Of a DNA stretch of 64,000 bases, positions 48,701 through 59,999 are shown piece by piece. Position numbers and translations under genes: made by a program. The stretch covers positions 14,635,012-14,699,011 of the forward strand of contig NC_037596.1 in assembly GCF_003073045.1 (NCBI RefSeq), written 5' to 3'. Under the pieces are notes generated by a model that was not told where the DNA came from, ran no database searches, and worked only from the letters and a program-made list of their open reading frames with translations. Numbering within the stretch: position 1 is the stretch's first letter; each line of letters begins with the position of its first letter. This stretch comes from Pomacea canaliculata (lineage: Eukaryota > Mollusca > Gastropoda > Architaenioglossa > Ampullariidae).

Positions 48701-51700
48701 ACAACGCGTTTGCTCGATTTCTATGATTATTAAAACGACTTTACTGATTATACTGTGAAACTGTGTGATGAATTCTCACTTATCTGATTAGAAACCTATT
48801 TAAATTTGTTATAGTATTTTCATTTAAGGCATTCGTCACTGGGGTGAGGTGTTATAAAAAGATTTGTTATTAATATATTGAAAAAATCATTACAACAGGT
48901 GCAAAATATGGATGAACTTTACGAGAAGGAAAGATTTTGACCATCTTACACCATCTGATGTATATGGAAAAGGATACTGTCTTTGCTCGGATCATTTCGA
49001 GGAAAGTAAGTACAACTGTCAAACCCCCAAAAAAGTCTTGTCTGGAATGCAGTCCCCACAATTTTCTCCATTCCAAATCCACCATGCAAGGTTGATAACT
49101 TATGATTATTAGATAATGATATATTCCAATATATATTACTAAGCCACATTTTACCATCATGGGCCTTTCTTTCTGTCATATTTTATTTTTTAATTAACAT
49201 TTATCATGAGAGATCACTCTAACTGGCACATAAGGCTAATGATGATCATAGCTTGCATCTGGGCATAAAGAGTTTCTCTGTGACACTTTGCAATGGTTGC
49301 ACACTGTTGAAACACCCTCATCCAATGCACTACCTTGTCTGACAGGGTGGAAGATGACTGTGCAGGCTCTGCTTGAGCTTTTTGATGAGCTTCAGACAAA
49401 TCATGGTATTTCATTACTTCTTACAGAAAAACTGAATCAAGACTGCTTAGAAGACTTTTTTTTCTTGCTTTCAGGAGCATCTACATAATCCCACTGCAGA
49501 ACAGTTTAGATTATTCTTCCGTCAGATCATGATTGAGAACCTGTTTCATCACAGTAGTGGAACTAATTGCCAGAATGACAATGACAGCTCTTTATTGACT
49601 CTGACATCTGTGACCACTGACAAACAGCAGGACATAATGATATGTAATGAAGATATTGATGAGAATGACTATGACCATGACAGTGATTGTTTAAATGACA
49701 AAGACATTATTGATAAAGTAAATATCACTTTCAATAATTTTGATGATAACTGTAGTGACCCTCTAACTATTTTCTCCATACAACCACCACCAAAAAAACA
49801 AAAATTCTGAGTGAGACAGTCAAGATATTAGAGTGTACATGTTGTAAAAATATTGACCAGTTACTTCCTGGGAAAAAAGTTAAATCTCAGTTGATTCGAC
49901 TTCTGTGGGAAGAGCTAAAAAGCATTGACCTCTGTTGTCCACTTGGTGCATGTGATCTGAAAGGAAGGGTGATTAATCTATTTATCAATGTTCGCCTTCA
50001 TTTTTCTTTGAAAGATAGCTCTGTGTCCTTTTTTGAAAAAGGAGCAAAAAGAAATAAAAAAATGTTGAAGTTACATCATTTGTAGCTTTTAAGCTTAAGT
50101 AATTTAAAATTATTATAGAAAAGTGTGAAAGAAAATGTTATAAATCTTTATTCAAAGTACATGTGTGAATGATCCCTTTTGAGTATCTGCTTGCTGTATA
50201 TTTCATAGTAAGCATAGCTGTTATCTTTAAATTGTCAGCCAATGTTCTTACAACAAGGGATATGAATGTATATAAATATATACATTATTATTAATAGTAG
50301 TATTATGATTTGTTATTAATTATGATTATTATGATTTGTGTGAGAATTTATTGCCCATGCTTGTATGTAAACAGAAATCTATATGTCTCAGTATGTGAGC
50401 AAGTATTCTGAATGTGGCTTGTTTATATTCATGTGTAATTCTATTTTAACTGCTTTTCTCATATTAATAAATTCTCATAAATTAGATTTTTTTGGATTTT
50501 AAATAAATGCAAATTTGTGCTCATGGATGTGCTGTTTGAATTTATAAAAGCTATCCTTTTTAAATATAGTCAGCTGTCATACATGTATTAAAATCTCCCA
50601 AACTACCCTCATCTAAGCAATTCCCATGAATAAAAGACACAAAAATCTGTTCTTAGATAAAGGTCATTTGATATCGCAAACACCTAGACATTTACTCCAA
50701 AGATAAACACTGCTAGCGCCGACTTTGTTTAGTAGTGGTTGATAGTAGCAACTGCGGCGTAGCATCTTTTTTCGAAGGGACGCAACTCCGTCACTACTTT
50801 TCTTAACAAGTAAGGATAAAGAAGGAGTGCACCCTCTCTACATCTAAGCTCTCTGGTGATACCTCGGTTCTCGAACGCCTTGACTTTCGACCAAATCGGT
50901 ATTCGACCAGGAAATTCGAGAAAATTTTGTCTTGGAATTCGAACAAATATTTGGAACTCGAACATCCGAACGTCCGAGATGAGCCGAGTTGAGCCGAATG
51001 GCGTTCATTCTGCCCAGCGCGCCTTGCTTGCGTCATCAGTGACAATAACCATCCCCCTTCCCTCCTCCCTCCACATTTATTCAGTGGCGTAGGAACCAGG
51101 GGGGCAGCGGGGGCAGCCGCCCCTCCAAGGAAAATACAGGAGGGGCAGGAATATCCTTTTGCCCACCCAATATTTGAGACGTAATTCCTCACAAAGAGCA
51201 AAGAACAGAAGAAAGGTAGGGGAACGTAGAGAGGAGACGGTCATCACCGTGCGAGTGCGAACGCCGTTCACTGTCAGCAGGGAGTTTGCCCCCCCAACGC
51301 CGAACATCTTCCTACGCCACTGTTATTCCCTCCTGCCATAAAGTTTGGTACAGGTACAGTAAATGAAACACCATTTACTGTACTGTACAGTACATTTTTG
51401 TTTTGTTTTTTGTTTTGTTTTAATAAATACACTTTTATTTCTTATTTCTTGTTGAGACTCATGTTTTTCTACATATTATATACAAATTAGGCCAGTAAAT
51501 AGGCATTTTCTGGGGCTTGGAACGAATTAATCCAGTTTCCATTATTTCCTTTGGGTTTCATTGCTTCGGTTCTCGAACAATTTGGTTCTCGACCGTCCTC
51601 CCGGAACGAATTATGTTCGAGAACCGAGGTATCACTGTATATATATAACTACCCCCTGTTGGATCACCACCTTGCCGCGGTCGGGGGCTTGCGTGTCTCG

Positions 51701-52633
51701 ATGACCCTATGCCGACAGGAGCATCAGCTCCTAGCAGGGTCACCCAAGTCGGACAGGTCGAAGGGTAGAGACCAGACAAAGAGTGGTCCACGAGTGCTGA
51801 AGTCGGAGGTGGTGGGCCGCAAGGCGCACTCTGAAATAACCACACCACCACGCAACACAGCCTATGCCACTTGGAGAAAGTAATGACATAACTACTAAAA
51901 AGAGGCTGGTGTATGCAAAGTTTCCGGTTTTTACTCATATTCATTGCTTATATAGGCCCGCGGAGACTAACAGCAGAGAACTTTGCAAAAGGCTGTAAGT
52001 GTTGGCTTCGTCCGACAGCAATCCACCTATGCATGTCCGTGGTTGTACTGAGTCCCAAGCAACACATTTATCTTTAAGAAATGCAGAGTCAGAACTCTGC
52101 TGATCTGTTAATGGTTTTTTGGAGCAAGTATGAAACAAGTATATGAAATCTTGTGTCTTTGATCACTTACATTTGGTCCACTGTACAGCACAAGAGTTTC
52201 ATAGGAGTAAACCTGTGATCCTGTTGAGTCGGTGAGATTCGTGAAAGAAGCCCAACGTCGGTTAGTATAGTCATAAGATAAGTAACTGACTGCCTGTTTA
52301 GCAACAAAACGGAAACCACAGACGAAAAGTTATCATTGAAAAACATGTGTACGTGTAAACAATAGGTGTACATTTAGTAAAACACTTTAAACATAGCACT
52401 ATGAAAACGGAACATTTAGTTACAATTTAATACAGATATATTAGGCACTATATATGACTACCATTAGGTTCTATGAATATAAAGTTCAATACTTGTTCTA
52501 GATTCCCTTGTGCTTCTGCGATAGAACTCAGAAGACCTTGCCACTGGTCAGGGAAACAGCAGTTTTGAGTCTTGCCTGCAGTAAGTCCCAGAACTACTAC
52601 AAGTATTATACCAAAATGTACAACACCATCCAT
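45768..52633 (-). CDS. Ependymin-related protein gene EPD-B (229 aa, intact)
   Basis: Coding exons: 52493-52633, 52171-52293, 47900-47987, 47225-47392, 46328-46440, 45768-45824; 690 nt, phases 0,0,1,1,0. The start chosen is MDGVVHFG, matching EPD-A. An in-frame ATG four codons upstream (52645) is also possible. Residues 1-20 form a signal peptide (GIILVVVLGLTAG). Then come NCCFPDQWQGLL, SYDYTNRRWASF, the sequon FTNLTD, TLVLYSGPN, MLYNFDLKTRECS, a Cys near the end of exon 3, LTLGAATESLPV, RQLCLPVSE, and PSVFDVPPECKGA. This block order and cysteine set are those of secreted ependymin-related proteins, which are beta-rich, ligand- and calcium-binding extracellular proteins. Intron 2 (47,988-52,170) is swollen by nested transposons on the opposite strand. 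The last exon encodes only MFPEFSAKASFTRRFFYL. Confidence 0.87.
46621..46800 (+). mobile_element. Possible SINE with tRNA-like head
   Basis: GTGGATAGCTTAATGGTTAG resembles a tRNA A box. A related sequence occurs at 63,455-63,600 (GTGGATAGCCTAATAGAATA, then AAGCTGTGGAG in both). The B box is unclear. Confidence 0.35.
48421..48451 (+). repeat. Left 31-bp terminal inverted repeat of P-type element
   Basis: Pairs with 50825-50855. The single mismatch is at position 26 (T against G). Confidence 0.85.
48527..49005 (+). pseudogene. THAP DNA-binding domain of the P-type transposase (two exons)
   Basis: The first exon segment (48527-48636, ending before GTAAGC) encodes WANCSAINCQNARFKSTSKE, then KRFHNFPKDEER. 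The second (48899-49005, after CAACAG and before GTAAGT) encodes CKIWMNFTRRKDFDHLTPSD, then YCLCSDHFEE. Together they give the C-x4-C ... W ... C-x2-H-F zinc-binding pattern of a THAP domain. No ATG exists in frame upstream before a TGA, so the start has been lost or lies in an exon I cannot place. Confidence 0.75.
49263..50085 (+). pseudogene. P-type transposase C-terminal region, frameshifted
   Basis: In order: GWKMTVQALLELFDELQTNH, LLTEKLNQDCLEDFF (the conserved LNQDxLE-FF block of P/THAP9 transposases), EHLHNPTAEQFRLFFRQIM after an apparent TTTCAG acceptor, an acidic stretch, then KSQLIRLLWEELKSIDLCCP and a terminal KMLKLHHL-stop at 50085. A one-base slip in the A-run near 49,790-49,806 separates the last two parts. 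The catalytic middle of about 400 residues is missing between this and the THAP exons, so it cannot transpose itself. Confidence 0.75.
50825..50855 (-). repeat. Right 31-bp terminal inverted repeat of P-type element
   Basis: Reverse complement of 48421-48451 with one mismatch, directly followed by the GTGATAC target duplication. Confidence 0.85.
51082..51322. mobile_element. MITE with 14-bp inverted repeats nested in the Tigger-like element
   Basis: Perfect inverted ends CAGTGGCGTAGGAA flank a 241-bp body, with TTATT duplicated at 51077-51081 and 51323-51327. CAGTGGCGTAG ends are common in animal non-autonomous DNA transposons. There is no coding capacity. Confidence 0.85.
51650..51885 (+). 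mobile_element. 5' end fragment of a non-LTR retrotransposon
   Basis: A GC-rich block contains CCGCGGTCGGGGGCTTGCGT and AGCTCCTAGCAGGGTCACCC, then GTCGAAGGGTAGAGACCAGA. I recognise this as the untranslated start of a widespread invertebrate LINE family. It could belong to the same family as the element at 35,709-37,040, but they do not overlap, so this is inference. Confidence 0.45.
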
Positions 52634-52699
52634 TTGTAGAATCATTGTAAAAAAAGAATTTCTGAAATGAAGAAAAGGAAAAAAAAAAAAGAAGACAGA

Positions 52700-53665
52700 T
52701 TTATATGTCATTTGGTTTTGCAAAACTCGATCATGACTCGTAATTGGAGGAATTATAAGATTCTACAGCCTGTCATTTAATGACCTTCTAATTTACTCTG
52801 TCTACTTAAACCCCGTATTTTTTTTTGCTTATACATAACTCTTAGTTTCAACTTAGAACAGGGCTTCTTGCATAAATAATAAACAAACAGCTTAGCAGGC
52901 TTTGGTGCACCTAGAAACGAGTCTCACTCTTCTATTATATATATATGTTTTAAAGCTTTGTACAGTACAATAGCAAGTACAGATGTGTCGAAATCGCCGA
53001 TACCGATGTAAACTAAAAAATATAAAGCATGTATAAATCGTTCAATTAATTGATGAGTCATTATATAGTCGGATATAACTCATTTATAGTTATTAAGAAA
53101 CACCGGCAATGCATCCAATAATATATGGAGTGTACTATGATGACCATAGTAATATTATTTATTACACAGTCGTGTGTTAACAATGTCAGTTATCATATCT
53201 CATTCAATATTATAATTCAGCTAAGGAGAATCTTAAATTGTCTCAGTGATTCTAAGACAAAAATGATAGAAGAGGGATTACAAATATTTGCTTTGCATCG
53301 AGTGACATCGCACGATTTTCTTGATTTAAAAATGTGACTACTAGTATGTTGACTACATACGCATGTTGTGGCACAAGGACAGATAAATACTCAGCTAGTT
53401 GAGCATAAGTGAGAGAGTGACGAGAGAAAGAGAGAAGAGAGGACTGCCCACCTTTCAGATTGTTCTCAGCCAAGACACAGCAGCGCTGCCTAACAGCACG
53501 AAGAGAACAGGATCGAAACTACTGTAGGAACTAACAATCTACACTTTTATAGCTACTGACAGCAACCTAGCGATTTGAACAATTGATGGTGAGGCACCTT
53601 GATGCTACATCCGACCTCCAAATCAAGTCCCAAATCTGGGATTTTCCGGTCATACAATATTTTAA

Positions 53666-53697
<32 letters not shown>

Positions 53698-54890
53698 CAT
53701 TCAACATTGGAAAGGTCTCGTTCAAACTATCGAACTGTGATGAATAGGCTACTAGAACAGAGTACAGATAAACTTTCTGGTGTGTGTGTGCGCGCGCGTG
53801 CGTGCGTTTGTGTCCTTCTTCTACATTCACATTTGGGAAGTCTGAAGAACATCGATCAGAAGCTTGCATCTTCACCTTGAACATTAAGAGAGATCGAGGC
53901 ACAAATTTGGGAAAAAAAACTCTCCCTCACGCAGAAAAGAGATTATTATGTTTATACGCAAATCTGAACACTCTTGATCGACTGAAGTCAATGGTGTAGT
54001 AGGGGTGGGGACGAGGAGGATCTGTGTTTAACAGCAACAAAGGAAATAATAGCGAACAATGGTATAGAATCCAAGTCATTTAAACCAAGGACATTAAGTA
54101 AATTGAACGAACAGCAGGACAAACTCTTTAGTGCAAAGTCATATGAGATATTCAGTTCCTTTTGTGTGTCATCTTTTATATTCTCATGACTTTGAGATAG
54201 CCTTGTGATTTTCTTCCTTCTCGATCAGCGCTAACCTTTATCCGTCGAGGTCAGTGCTCTTGTAAGGAGGATGGAAACTGCATCCGTGATAATACAGATA
54301 CGAGTCACAATTAAAGAATTGTTTACAACATCATGTGATGTTTCCCTCTCTCTCTTTCTCACGTACACGCAATAAGTAATAGATTTCAGACATATAGATA
54401 AGAAGTGCTTCATTAGCAGCATTTGATTAGCTTAAACTTTTAATTACGAAAAAATCGTACTTTTAATTAGATAACAGCAATATTACAAATATCAAAAAGT
54501 ACCTATCTCAGAACGAAAGAAATATCAATATATTTTAAGTTTATAATATCTGAATGATTTTTCTTCGACAAGGAAAAAGAATTAAAGTATGAAAATGTCA
54601 AGTAATGACACGGACCTTTAGGCAGCAAACAGTTTCAAAATGTCTGACTATATACTTGAGAGAAAATGTAGAGCTGAATTCAAAGAAAAATTGTCATATA
54701 TATGTGTGTGTGTGTGCTATCTAGTTTAGGACAACAAACTGAACTGAAAATCGTGCGCCACTGGTTTATCATTTGATCAGATAAAAATATTTCTGCTTGA
54801 CAGAATTTCTCAAATATAAATGTACCATGCTGTCATGCAGTGTCTCTACAAATAATAAGGTAACACGGTAACACATATTCCTGCCCTTGA
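52700..54890. other. Intergenic region upstream of EPD-B with microsatellites
   Basis: No protein gene is recognised. A minus-strand CTATAAAAG at about 53,548-53,556, followed by a GTGGGC donor near 53,452, looks like a promoter with a leader exon, owner unknown. The 54,440-54,700 part resembles the 3' flanks of ependymin genes. Confidence 0.35.
53665..53698. repeat. (ACGC)n microsatellite
   Basis: Eight and a half perfect ACGC units. A complementary TG/CG-rich tract lies at 53,780-53,806, so the two could pair as a hairpin arm of about 25 bp. Confidence 0.85.
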
Positions 54891-54904
54891 AGATTTTTAC
54901 CCTT

Positions 54905-54963
54905 TTTACACTTTTTGTACCAAGCACTCCCTGGTCTTCAAGTCAAAGAAGTACATTTTACGC
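54905..54963 (-). pseudogene. Ependymin-related exon 3 relic (EPD-E)
   Basis: The minus strand encodes KMYFFDLKTRECLVQKV-stop, matching the EPD-B exon 3 block MLYNFDLKTRECSVQKM. It is cut by a stop, and no other intact exon lies nearby. With 54,440-54,700 it marks a dead sixth copy between EPD-B and EPD-C. Confidence 0.65.
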
Positions 54964-54999
54964 TGAGGACGTCTGGCACACACACACAAAAACAAAATC

Positions 55000-55768
55000 T
55001 GATCATACTTCTTTACAATTTTGAAAAATCTAAAATGAGTACTTATTAAATAATTATTTTAAAGCTCAGTGAGACTGCATGTTTTCGCGTTAAATAATCT
55101 CCATGACGATGATGATGACGACGACGATGGATGCTGTTGCTATTGATGCTTTTAAAATAAGCCTGCCTTTAAGCCCTGGTCAACTCTAATCTGTATACCA
55201 TTTGGAAAAAAATAAAAATTAAGGTTTTATTCTTACTTCACGTTGTGACTGATCGGGGAAGTGCCCATGCAGGATGTAAACATTGCATCTCTAGTTAGAT
55301 GTTTGTCGCCTTAAAACGAGGTGTTGAGGCGAGTTTTTATTAACGCGTATTTGTGTTGTAGTCTGTAAAGTCCTGAGCCACTCGACAATGAAATGAAGAA
55401 GATTTGGGCAGCCTCAGGCAATCGTTTTGTTGTGTTTTGAAAGAACGCACATTTGTCTGGCTGAGTTGTTAAGCCACCCGTGCCGTGACAAGCTACTAAA
55501 ACCTCACTAGTGTGGAACCTCTGGGGTGTAGAAAGAGGGTTATTTGAGTGACGTGAGCCGCTTTCCAGCTGGACCAAAGCACCTTGTGGCAAATAGGTAT
55601 TTTTCTTGTACTAAGTATGGTTTTACTTAGAGGGAATGGTTGAGTGACGTGAGCCGCTTTCCAGCGGGACCAAGAGGGGTGGAGGGAACAAGCACTCTCA
55701 GCGGTACACGCTGATTAAAAAAGCGCTCCCGCTACAATAGTAATTGTGTAAGAATAATGTAAGAGGTT
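55000..55768. other. Upstream region of the piggyBac-derived gene with a repeated motif
   Basis: Two direct copies of GAGTGACGTGAGCCGCTTTC lie at about 55,550 and 55,642. They are the inverted form of the motif at 35.1-35.25 kb. No gene is recognised. Confidence 0.45.
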
Positions 55769-55908
55769 ATGGGGAAGAGACTGAAATTCTCCGCATCGCT
55801 GGGCAGCAAAATAGCAGACAGCAGGAAGCGGAAGTATGTTCTTCTCAACTATGGAGTGGCTTCCCTTTACCTAGGTGTGCGGGAAAGATCCCCAGTTTTG
55901 AAAAAAAG

Positions 55909-58900
55909 ATGTTTTCCAAACATCAAGCGCATGCAGCTCCTACATTTCCAAGACAGGTGGCAGAATTCTTCCACGATACATACTCAGACGATGAATTTGA
56001 CATTGGAGCACCAGTGGATGAAGAAGAAAGGGATATCACATCCGAAAGTGATGAAAGTCGAATCGATGTTGATGATAATCGTCACGAGCAAGAAGATGTG
56101 CACAATGATGATTTCGATAATAACGATCGTCTCGACGATGTACTTGATGATGATCGGCAAGACGATGTGTATGATGATAATCCTAATGACCCAGTGTGCA
56201 GCAATGAGAACGAGAATTTCAGGGAGGCTTCTCCGATTCCCATAGATAACGAAAATAATGGTAGAAGAGATGTAGCAGTAAATGATACTGATGATGACGA
56301 GATGGAAATCGATATCGCCGCCGCAGAAGATGTTCCACATGAAGCATTTGGTGATTACAAGTCTGACTGGTGCAAAAATCTAGAGGATTTCCCACCCGCA
56401 TTAACCTTCAGTGCCACCCCAGGAATGCAAGGCCCGCTTTACCTTCCTTCTTGGGACGCCTGCAGGCCTGTAGACTTTTACAAACTTTTTATCGATCAGG
56501 AACTTCTGGAACTGATCACGAATGAGACTAACAGGTACGCGAAACAAATGCTGGATACTGAGAGAGAAGGAAGTACAGCAATGTCAAGGCTATCAAATGT
56601 CAACACCTGGAAGGTTGTGACTGTACAGGAAATAAGCCATTTCCTTGCTATTTTGCTGCACATGAGCATTGTGAGAAAACCAAGAGTTGACGATTACTGG
56701 TCGACCCGACCCATGTTTCAGATTTCATTTGTGTCAAAATTAATGACTAACAGTCGGTTTAGACAAATCTTAGCCTTCTTTCACTTGAACGACAACTGTA
56801 AATCTGTGCCAAGGGAACATCCAGATTATGACTCTCTGTACAAAGTCAGGCCTCTAATCGACCATCTCAGTCATGTAAGTTTTATGTTCATGTACAATAT
56901 GTCTTGTCTTGGTAATTATAGTTATTTTATTTGTTTGTGAAAAATGTAGATGTCCAGTACAGTAGAACCTCGTAATGACCAAACCAACTCCTGACATTAA
57001 CAAATTATGGATAACTGAAATATTTACTTTTTAAAATGCAGATGGTTCTGTAGGTACTTTACGCTGAAGTTCTTTTGTTTGACTTTAAAAAGTTTTCTTG
57101 AAAAAAAAAATCGAACAGGTGCTGCCTTCAACCCTTTCACCTCTGTCTTAAGCAAATTCTAAAAAAAAAACCCAACCCCCCCCATCATTTAAGAAAACCA
57201 GGGAACCATATGATTTGACCATTTGCCAGTTTAGCCATCAGTTAATTTGACCACATCCTAAAGTCCAATTCAAAATTCCGTTGTTGGTTTTACTGCATCC
57301 CATAGTTTATTCAACCCCTGCCTATAGTCAATTTGACTAAATCATCATTTTTGAGATAGACAAAATTCACTAATTTCATAGGTGTGTGTGTGAGAGAGAG
57401 AAGGCTCAAGTCAATATAAATCAGTGTTTGCACACTTTTAACATTTTATACGTTTATTTAAAACAGGGAGGTTGGGAGGGAGGGTAGACTATTTCTCTCT
57501 CGGTAGGTTCGGCTTTTTGACTCTGCTCTAGCCAACACTCACACCTGTCAATGCTGGTGTTTTTGCTTGACAACTCTCTGATGACTGATGGCCGTTTGTC
57601 TCTCTAAATCTTGTACACAAGGCCTCTATAATTATTCAAGTGCTCTCTAGCTGCAGACATATTATCTCTTTATACACTTTGTTTAGAAGCTAGGAGGATA
57701 GAAGGGCCATTGAAATAAGTGAATTTAGTCCTTGCTTGATGCTTGTGCATTTGCTCTGTGTGCATATAAGAGAGAGAAAGTGATCCAAGTCAATATAAAT
57801 ATGTATAACACATAAATAATTTGTAAAGAAAAAGTGTCATTTCATTTTATTTACATACAATGAACAATGAATATATCATTATACTGAACAGTAACTTTTA
57901 GTTCATGATGGTTGAACTGGAAGAAGCAAGTGGTCAAATTGATTGCGGGCTGTGGTCAAATCAACTGCAGCTGTGGCCGAATCAACTAAAGGTCATGGTC
58001 AAATCCACCTGGTCAAATTAGTAAATGGTTGAGTTTTCCAGTAGTAGTAAACCCATATTCTAAATTCCTATTTGGCTTTCTGGATTAGTACTGCAGTACA
58101 TGTATGTTGCTAAAGGTCCCTTTGGACCATGGCAATATGGAGTAGTCTTTTTTACTTATTTTATTTTTTTGTAGGAGGGAAAAGGGCAGCAGGAATCCTG
58201 AAAAACCTAATGCATGGTTAATTGAAGACTGGATAATTAATGATAGGGTTAATTAAAGATTGGCTAATTGAGGTCCAATGTAAAATGGTTCCAGCTGTGG
58301 AATAGAGTATTGTAGTTACTGTACTTATGTTAGACTATCTCCTGTAAGCTTTATGTTTACATGTGTCTTTGAATCATTATTTTGCAGACCATATAGGTGT
58401 TAGAGTTAAAATTATATCATCATGTAATTATAATTAATGATAAAACCTATTGGTGGTTTTATTTAAAACATTTGTTAGATCTGTTACAGGATATGTCAGT
58501 GAGCTGATACCAAAGCATGTTTTAAACAATCTTTATGTAGGTTTATTAAAAGAGGGCTAATTGGTATCATTGACCTTTTAATTTTATATACATACATACA
58601 CTTTTTTGAGAAATTTATGTAAATCAACCATAACTTCTATGATGGCTATTGCAAATCAAGTTTTCCAGGTTATATATTTGGCTATCACTATCATAACACA
58701 GAAATACTCTGCACTAAGCTGATCAATATAGGTCTCTAAGTCCCCATTCTTCTGCAGCCTACCCCCCTCCCCCTTTGATATTTGTATTTGTTTTGTTACT
58801 TTTCTATTACATTCATTTTCTTAATAATTACTTACAGTTGATAATGTGTTTCCTTTCTCATTATTGTTCCTGATTACCTGTAATGAAATTTTACATGGAA

Positions 58901-59972
58901 GGATTATAATCTGATTTAATGGCTATTCATTTTTCAGCTGTTCAAGTCTGTGTACATTCCCAAACAACAGATTCGTGTTGAAAAGGTATTGTGTTCCTGG
59001 AAGGACAGGGTTGATTTTGACGTGCACTTGAAAGAGAAGTTTGTGAAGCAGGGCATCCAGTTATATGAATTGTGTGAAAGTGAATCAGGCTATGTATACA
59101 ACTTTGAAGTTTTTTGTTATCGTTCTGGGATCAGCAACAAACCCTCTGATATAGTATATCGTTTGGTGCAACCTCTAACATCGTTAGGGTACTGTCTCTA
59201 TGCTGATGAACATTGCTGCAGCCTGAAAGTGGCACAAAGCCTGGCTTCAAAAAACACAGGTCTAGTTGGTATAGTAAAACCAAATGAAAGGGGCCTCCCC
59301 AAACACTTTATGGAAGGATTCATTCGCACAGGGGAAGTTCAGTTTAGACGCTTTAAAAATGCTGTACTATTAAACTGGAACGATAAGTCAAAAGTATCAG
59401 TAATCACCACATTTCATCGACCCCAGATGGTGGCTGTAAAGACCGCAGCTGGAGAACATAAAAAGCCAACAGTAATTGTTGATTATGCCAAGAACATGTC
59501 TGGTTCCATCAACTTAAATTCTTACACTCCTCTGCGGCACAAAAGCATCAAGTGGTGGAAAAAGCTCACCTTTTATCTTCTTACTCTCGCTGTGACACAA
59601 GCTCACATCCTGTACACTAAGGTACAAAAACAGATTGGAGAACCAGCGATGTGCTTAGAGGACTTCATACTGTCTGTAGGAGAAGACCTTGCTAACCTTC
59701 CAGGTCAGGAAAATGGTGGCAACATCACAGAAACTGCAACCTCTACTGACAGAGACCACCCTCACCGGACTGAGAGACATTTCATTGAACCTTGTCCGAA
59801 CAGAATCTGTGTTGTGTGCTCAGCAAAAGCAAATGCTGAAGGTGTGAACACAAAGTGCCATACAAACATGGTTAAGCGCACAAAATTTCAGTGCAGGCAG
59901 TGCAAAAAACCACTTTGTCCTTACCCTTGTATGGAAATTTACCATACTGAGAAAGATATTGCAAAGAAATAG
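55909..59972 (+). CDS. piggyBac transposase-derived protein, two exons, catalytic residues altered
   Basis: Exon A runs 55909-56874 (before GTAAGT) and exon B 58938-59972 (after TTTTTCAG); the join is in frame. The N-terminal 150 residues are strongly acidic (DDxxDD repeats). The piggyBac fold starts near PVDFYKLFIDQELLELITNE, continues through FLAILLHMSIVRKP and YWSTRPMFQISFVSK, and in exon B SVYIPKQQIRVEKVL. Active transposases have D-E at the last block's VEK; here it is E-K. The second aspartate is kept (LYADEH). The third site reads YAKNMSGSINLNSY instead of GGVDxxDQ, so it is lost. The C-terminal cysteine-rich zinc domain is complete (CVVC ... CHTN ... CRQCKKPLCPYPC ... H). This suggests a DNA-binding but non-cleaving protein, possibly domesticated. 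An upstream coding exon from ATG 55769, joined by a 41-nt intron (55834-55874), is possible. Confidence 0.75.
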
Positions 59973-59999
59973 AATGCAGAGTGGAAGAAACAAAGGGTA

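Larger units (their letters stand above)
48421..50855 (+). mobile_element. P-type (THAP) DNA transposon, 2,435 bp, internally deleted
   Basis: The termini at 48421-48451 and 50825-50855 are inverted repeats of 31 bp with one mismatch, beginning CAGAGAGCTTAGATG. The 7-bp target GTGATAC is duplicated at 48414-48420 and 50856-50862. Inside, a THAP zinc finger and a P-transposase C-terminus are recognisable, but the central catalytic part is absent. The 31-bp repeats starting with CA and a 7-8-bp duplication match the P superfamily. Confidence 0.85.
48412..51637. mobile_element. Tigger/pogo-like non-autonomous element (about 540 bp) split by two later insertions
   Basis: The left end at 48412 reads CAGTGATAC. 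The P-type element interrupts there, and the sequence resumes at 50863 with CTCGGTTCTCGAAC. The right end at 51615-51637 is the exact reverse complement (GTTCGAGAACCGAGG, then TATCACTG). TA dinucleotides flank both sides (48410-48411 and 51638-51639), as expected for Tc1/mariner/pogo elements. Removing the P element, its duplicated target and the 51,082 MITE leaves about 540 bp with no coding capacity. Confidence 0.8.

Noticed and set aside
53665..53806. Repeat tracts examined as a possible CRISPR-like or regulatory array
   Set aside because: They are simple ACGC and TG/CG microsatellites without spacers.
55834..55874. A 41-nt intron joining an upstream ATG (55769) to the piggyBac-derived frame
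   Set aside because: The borders (GTATGT, ACCTAG) and phase fit, but the length is very short for an animal intron and nothing else supports it. The ATG at 55909 is used instead.
55984..56340. 118-codon minus-strand open frame rich in Ile and Val
   Set aside because: It is the antisense of the acidic Asp/Glu-rich N-terminus of the piggyBac-derived protein.
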